Source: Salarchaeum japonicum
GTDB lineage: Archaea > Halobacteriota > Halobacteria > Halobacteriales > Halobacteriaceae
NCBI RefSeq assembly: GCF_020614395.1
Contig: NZ_CP085324.1
Location: 501,564-565,563 of the forward strand
Direction: 5' to 3'
Length of the DNA stretch: 64,000 nucleotides
A program made the translations under genes and the position numbers. Under the pieces are notes generated by a model that did not search any database, was not told the origin of the DNA, and saw only the letters and a program-made list of their open reading frames with translations. The first letter of the stretch is position 1. Each line of letters opens with the position of its first letter. Positions 61,107 through 64,000 of this stretch are shown piece by piece.

Positions 61107-61382
61107 CTATCGGAGCGCGTTCACGGCCTCCGCCAGTTCGATGTCCTTGCCCGTGATACCGCCCTCCTCGTGGCTCGTAAAGCGCACTTCGACCTCCTTG
61201 TACCGAATCACGAGTTCGGGGTGGTGGAACTCCTCCTCCGCGAGCTCCCCGACCTCAGAGGCGAACGCGACGCCCGCGAGGTAGTCGTCGAACTCGAACA
61301 CGCGCACGATTTCGCTCTCGTCGCGCGTCCAGCCCGCCGGCAGACGGTTCTCCACCTCGTCGTCGTCCAGTAGCTCGGCCAT
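61107..61382 (-). CDS. Pterin-4a-carbinolamine dehydratase
   Basis: A 91-residue PCD/DCoH protein with GELAEEEFHHPELVIRYKEV (the E-x-x-H-H-P catalytic segment) and VRFTSHEEGGITGKDIELAE. It dehydrates 4a-hydroxytetrahydropterin. The ATG at MAELLDDDEVENRL is chosen; a longer frame upstream has no acidic bias. Confidence 0.93.
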   Translation of the reverse strand: MAELLDDDEVENRLPAGWTRDESEIVRVFEFDDYLAGVAFASEVGELAEEEFHHPELVIRYKEVEVRFTSHEEGGITGKDIELAEAVNALR

Positions 61383-61420
61383 ACGTCGAGCGTTCTCCGC
61401 CAGCCCCAAAACAGTACTCG

Positions 61421-62722
61421 CTAGTCGTCCTCGGTCTCCGCGGCCGCCCACGCGCTCGGGTCTGCGTCCGCGAGCGGACTGCTGCCGTCGAGGTCGGGGT
61501 CGAACAGTTCGAGCGCGGTCGCGATGGTCTGCCAGTCGTCGTCCTCCGCCGCGTCCCGCAGACTCCGCGTGGGTGCGGCGAGAATCTGGGAGACGAGGGA
61601 GTCCGCGAGCGCCTCCACAGTCTCGCGCTGGGCGTCGTTCAGCTCGCCCTCCGCGTCGAGCTTCGAGAACGCGGTGTCGAGTTCGCGCGCCTTCAGGCGC
61701 TCCGCGCTCTCGTACATCGTCGCGATGACCTCGTCCGCGCGCTTTCGCTTGTACTGCGCGAGCAACCGCTCGAACTCCTCGGTGACGATGCGTTCGACCT
61801 CGCGCGCCGCGTCAGCGCGCTTGTCGCGCGTCGCCTCCGTCATCGCCTCGATGTCGTCGAGGTCGCGCACCGACACGTCCGCGACCTCCGAGACGGCGGG
61901 CGCGACGTCCCGCGGCTGTCCGAGGTCGACGAGGAACGTCTCGCCCGCGCCCTGCACGGTTCGCTTCGTCACCACGGGGTCGTCGCTCCCCGTCGCGGTG
62001 ACGACCACGTCCGCGGACGCGACGTGCTCCGAGAGCGCGTCCAGGCTCACCGCCGCGCTCGCCGTCTCCAGCTCTTCGAGCACCCACTCCGCGTGCGTGA
62101 CGGTGCGGTTCGCGACGACGAGGTTCGCCGCGGCGCTCGCGTCGAACGCCTTCGCGGCGAGCGCGCCCATCTCGCCAGCGCCGACGACGAGCGCGCTCGC
62201 GCCCGCCAGCCCGGCCTCGCGGTCGGCGAGCCGTGTCGCCGCGCTCCCGAGGCTCACGACGCCCTCGTTGATGGTGGTCTCGTTTCGCGCGCGCTCCCCG
62301 ACGTGCAACGCCTTCGTCACGGCCTCCCGGAGGACGGGGCCGACGCCGCCCGCGTCCCGCGCCGCCTCGAACGCGTCCCGGAGCTGGCCCATGATTTGGT
62401 CTTCGCCGAGCACCACGGATTCGAGGCCCGCCGCGACCCGGAGGAGGTGGCGGAGGCTCGCCTCGTGGTTCATCCCGACGACGGGCGCGTCACCGAACAC
62501 CGCGTCGAGCGCGCGGTCGCCCGTGGACTCGTCGTCCGCCACCACGTACGCCTCCACGCGGTGACAGGTCTGCACGGCGAACGCCTCCCGGACGCCCGGC
62601 TCGTCGAGCAACGACGCGACCACGTCCGCGTCGCTCCCCAGCCGTGCGGCCTCGATGTCGTCCAGCGTCGCGTGGTCGTGCGAGACGCGAACGCCCGCGA
62701 TGACGCCCAAGTTCTCGTTCAC
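61421..62722 (-). CDS. hemA: Glutamyl-tRNA reductase
   Basis: A 433-residue enzyme: catalytic Cys in FAVQTCHRVEAYVV, EDQIMGQLRDAFEAARDAGG, the NADPH site ALVVGAGEMGALAAKAF and VVANRTVTHAEWVLE, plus a C-terminal dimerisation helix. It makes glutamate-1-semialdehyde for tetrapyrrole synthesis. Start is the GTG that overlaps the TGA of the precorrin-2 dehydrogenase gene (GTGA); a longer frame upstream runs through that gene. Confidence 0.94.
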   Translation of the reverse strand: MNENLGVIAGVRVSHDHATLDDIEAARLGSDADVVASLLDEPGVREAFAVQTCHRVEAYVVADDESTGDRALDAVFGDAPVVGMNHEASLRHLLRVAAGLESVVLGEDQIMGQLRDAFEAARDAGGVGPVLREAVTKALHVGERARNETTINEGVVSLGSAATRLADREAGLAGASALVVGAGEMGALAAKAFDASAAANLVVANRTVTHAEWVLEELETASAAVSLDALSEHVASADVVVTATGSDDPVVTKRTVQGAGETFLVDLGQPRDVAPAVSEVADVSVRDLDDIEAMTEATRDKRADAAREVERIVTEEFERLLAQYKRKRADEVIATMYESAERLKARELDTAFSKLDAEGELNDAQRETVEALADSLVSQILAAPTRSLRDAAEDDDWQTIATALELFDPDLDGSSPLADADPSAWAAAETEDD

Positions 62723-63372
62723 GGTGAGTACTGCTCCCCGAGTTCGTCCGCGAGGACGACCTCGGCTTGTTGGCGAGGATTCGCCCCACGCGTACGTAAA
62801 GCCTTCCAAACCGACGGCGCTCGCACCAGCCGACGCACCGCCCTCCGTCGGTCAGCCGGCGGGACGCCAGCGGCCTTCAGCTCCGCTCGCACCTCGCCCG
62901 AGAGGTCGGCCATCCCGCCCGCGCCCGCGAGCTCGTCCCCGATGCGCTCCCGGAGGTGTTTCGCGAGCGCGGGACTCGCCCCGCCCGTCGAAACCGCCAC
63001 CGTCACCGGGTCGTCCTCGACGGTCGCGGGCACGGTCACGCTCCCCGCGCGCCGCCCCCCCGACTCGTCCGCGCGGTTCACGAGCGCGCCGTGGTCGCGC
63101 GCCGCCGCCGCGGCCGCGTCGTTCACGGTCTCGGAATCGGTCGCCGCCACGACGAGCACGGGGTCGGCGCGCGCCACCCACTCCCGAACGTCGTCCGGGC
63201 CGGGGGCCGCGCGAACGAGGGCCGCGTCGCCGAACGCGGCGTCCGCGAACTCGGGACTCACCACGACCACCGCGGCCTCCTCGGCGAACCCGCGGGCCTT
63301 CCGCGCGCCCACCCGCCCGCCGCCGAACACCAGCACGGTCTCGCCCGTGAAGTCGTGCGCCAGTAGCGCCAT
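62719..63372 (-). CDS. Precorrin-2 dehydrogenase / sirohydrochlorin ferrochelatase-type protein
   Basis: A 217-residue Met8p/CysG-N type protein. NAD-binding LVFGGGRVGARKARGF, VVAATDSETVNDAAAAAARD, LVNRADE and the serine-containing STGGASPALAKHLRERI are conserved. It oxidises precorrin-2 to sirohydrochlorin. It lies between ahbB and hemA with one-base and four-base junctions, forming a tetrapyrrole operon. Confidence 0.93.
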   Translation of the reverse strand: MALLAHDFTGETVLVFGGGRVGARKARGFAEEAAVVVVSPEFADAAFGDAALVRAAPGPDDVREWVARADPVLVVAATDSETVNDAAAAAARDHGALVNRADESGGRRAGSVTVPATVEDDPVTVAVSTGGASPALAKHLRERIGDELAGAGGMADLSGEVRAELKAAGVPPADRRRAVRRLVRAPSVWKALRTRGANPRQQAEVVLADELGEQYSP

Positions 63373-64000
63373 CTACGCCTCCGATTCCGACTCCGTGTTC
63401 GCGTCCGCGCGCTCCGCCATCCGAAGCCCCGTCTTCTTCAGAATCCGCGTCGAAAAGAGCGTGTCCCAGTCGTCCTCGCTCACGTCCCAGTACTCGCTCA
63501 TCACCTCTCGCACCTGCTCGATGCGCTCCTCGCTCTCCGCCTCGCTGCGGCCGTGCGTCATCGCGAAGAAGTTGTACGGCCACACGCCCTCGTGGCGCGG
63601 GCGCTCGTAACAGTGCGTCACGAAATCGAGGCCCGCGACCGCCGGCCCGACCTCGTCGACCACGTCGTCCGGCACGTCCCAGACCGTCATCCCGTTCTCC
63701 GTGTACCCGAGCGCGTAGTGGTTCGGAATCACGCCCACGCGCCTGACCTTCCCCTCCTCGTTGAACCGCCGGAGCGTCTCCACCACCCACTCCGCGTCCT
63801 GCCCGATATCTTCGGCGACGTCCGCGTACGGCGTCTCGGTGACGGGCAGGCCGTCCTGAATCGCGAGCACGAGGTCGCGCTCCGCCGGCGTCAACGCGTC
63901 CCGGTCGGTTCGCGCCGGACTCGGCCCGAGGTGCGAGAGGTCGATGTCGCCCTCCGGAATCGGGCCGTCCACGAGGAACTTCGCCTCCACCCGGAACTCC
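63373..64000 (-). CDS. ahbB: Siroheme decarboxylase (AhbA/B family), 5' end outside the window
   Basis: At least 205 residues. The visible half is an Lrp/AsnC-like HTH (LTPAERDLVLAIQDGLPVTE, PYADVAEDIGQ) followed by RRVGVIPNHYALGYTENGMT and CYERPRHEGVWPYNFFAMTH, the AhbB core with its His and Tyr. The frame remains open to the window edge past a possible GTG at 63990, and the sequence EAKFLVDGPIPEGDIDLSHL before the domain suggests an additional N-terminal AhbA-like domain. It decarboxylates siroheme in alternative haem synthesis. Confidence 0.85.
   Translation of the reverse strand, partial: EFRVEAKFLVDGPIPEGDIDLSHLGPSPARTDRDALTPAERDLVLAIQDGLPVTETPYADVAEDIGQDAEWVVETLRRFNEEGKVRRVGVIPNHYALGYTENGMTVWDVPDDVVDEVGPAVAGLDFVTHCYERPRHEGVWPYNFFAMTHGRSEAESEERIEQVREVMSEYWDVSEDDWDTLFSTRILKKTGLRMAERADANTESESEA

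Overview
The window comes from a halophilic archaeon (class Halobacteria). Both flanks are GC-rich, code for strongly acidic proteins, and carry typical haloarchaeal genes: aIF1A, aIF5A next to agmatinase, YchF, MoeA pairs, an LWR-salt protein, twin-arginine lipoproteins and a haem-branch operon (ahbB, precorrin-2 dehydrogenase, hemA). Several genes look leaderless, with a TATA-like box about 26-28 bases before the start codon.

Layout. Bases 1-8607 are ordinary chromosome: cyclic 2,3-diphosphoglycerate synthetase (cut by the window edge), a CaCA cation exchanger, a rhodanese lipoprotein, an FAH-family enzyme, a cupin, YchF, small membrane and lipoproteins, an orphan substrate-binding protein and aIF1A. 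Bases from about 8608 to 50260 are a clearly AT-richer genomic island. Bases from about 50426 to 64000 return to chromosome: NIF3-like protein, agmatinase, aIF5A, aminotransferase, ABC1 kinase, Hsp20, two MoeA proteins, M19 dipeptidase, HAD hydrolase, LWR-salt protein, pterin dehydratase and the haem operon.

The island has two parts. The left part (8608-21844) holds a TPR/coiled-coil membrane protein, a DUF6884/YaaA-like protein, a DUF2254-like membrane protein, a GIY-YIG nuclease-like protein, a DUF262-HNH protein, two paralogous small regulators, a tyrosine recombinase, small hypotheticals with some gene debris, and a primase-like protein followed by AT-rich sequence with two copies of a palindrome. 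At about 21845 the base and codon style changes abruptly, inside the tail of an antisense reading frame. The right part (21845-50220) uses many AGG/AGA and GGA/GGT codons. It holds a CARF-like orphan, a coiled-coil protein, a run of tiny zinc-ribbon genes, a complete DNA phosphorothioation operon dndC-D-E-A with four co-directional genes behind it (PLD-helicase, small acidic protein, Zn-hook SMC-like ATPase, small protein; gene order as in archaeal DndCDEA-PbeABCD), a six-gene membrane/surface-protein operon, a DUF2971 protein, and a second three-gene cassette (small acidic protein, Zn-hook SMC-like ATPase, about 200-residue partner) that copies the layout of the last three Pbe-type genes but has no Dnd genes.

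A 13-base direct repeat (ggcctcggcactc) at 8658-8670 and 50317-50329 brackets the island and is the best candidate attachment site. The most promising undescribed material is the orphan SMC cassette (46767-49696), the surface-protein operon (38215-45779), and the train of small zinc-ribbon genes, several of which look frame-disrupted or use odd starts. No tRNA, rRNA, CRISPR array or intact insertion sequence was seen.
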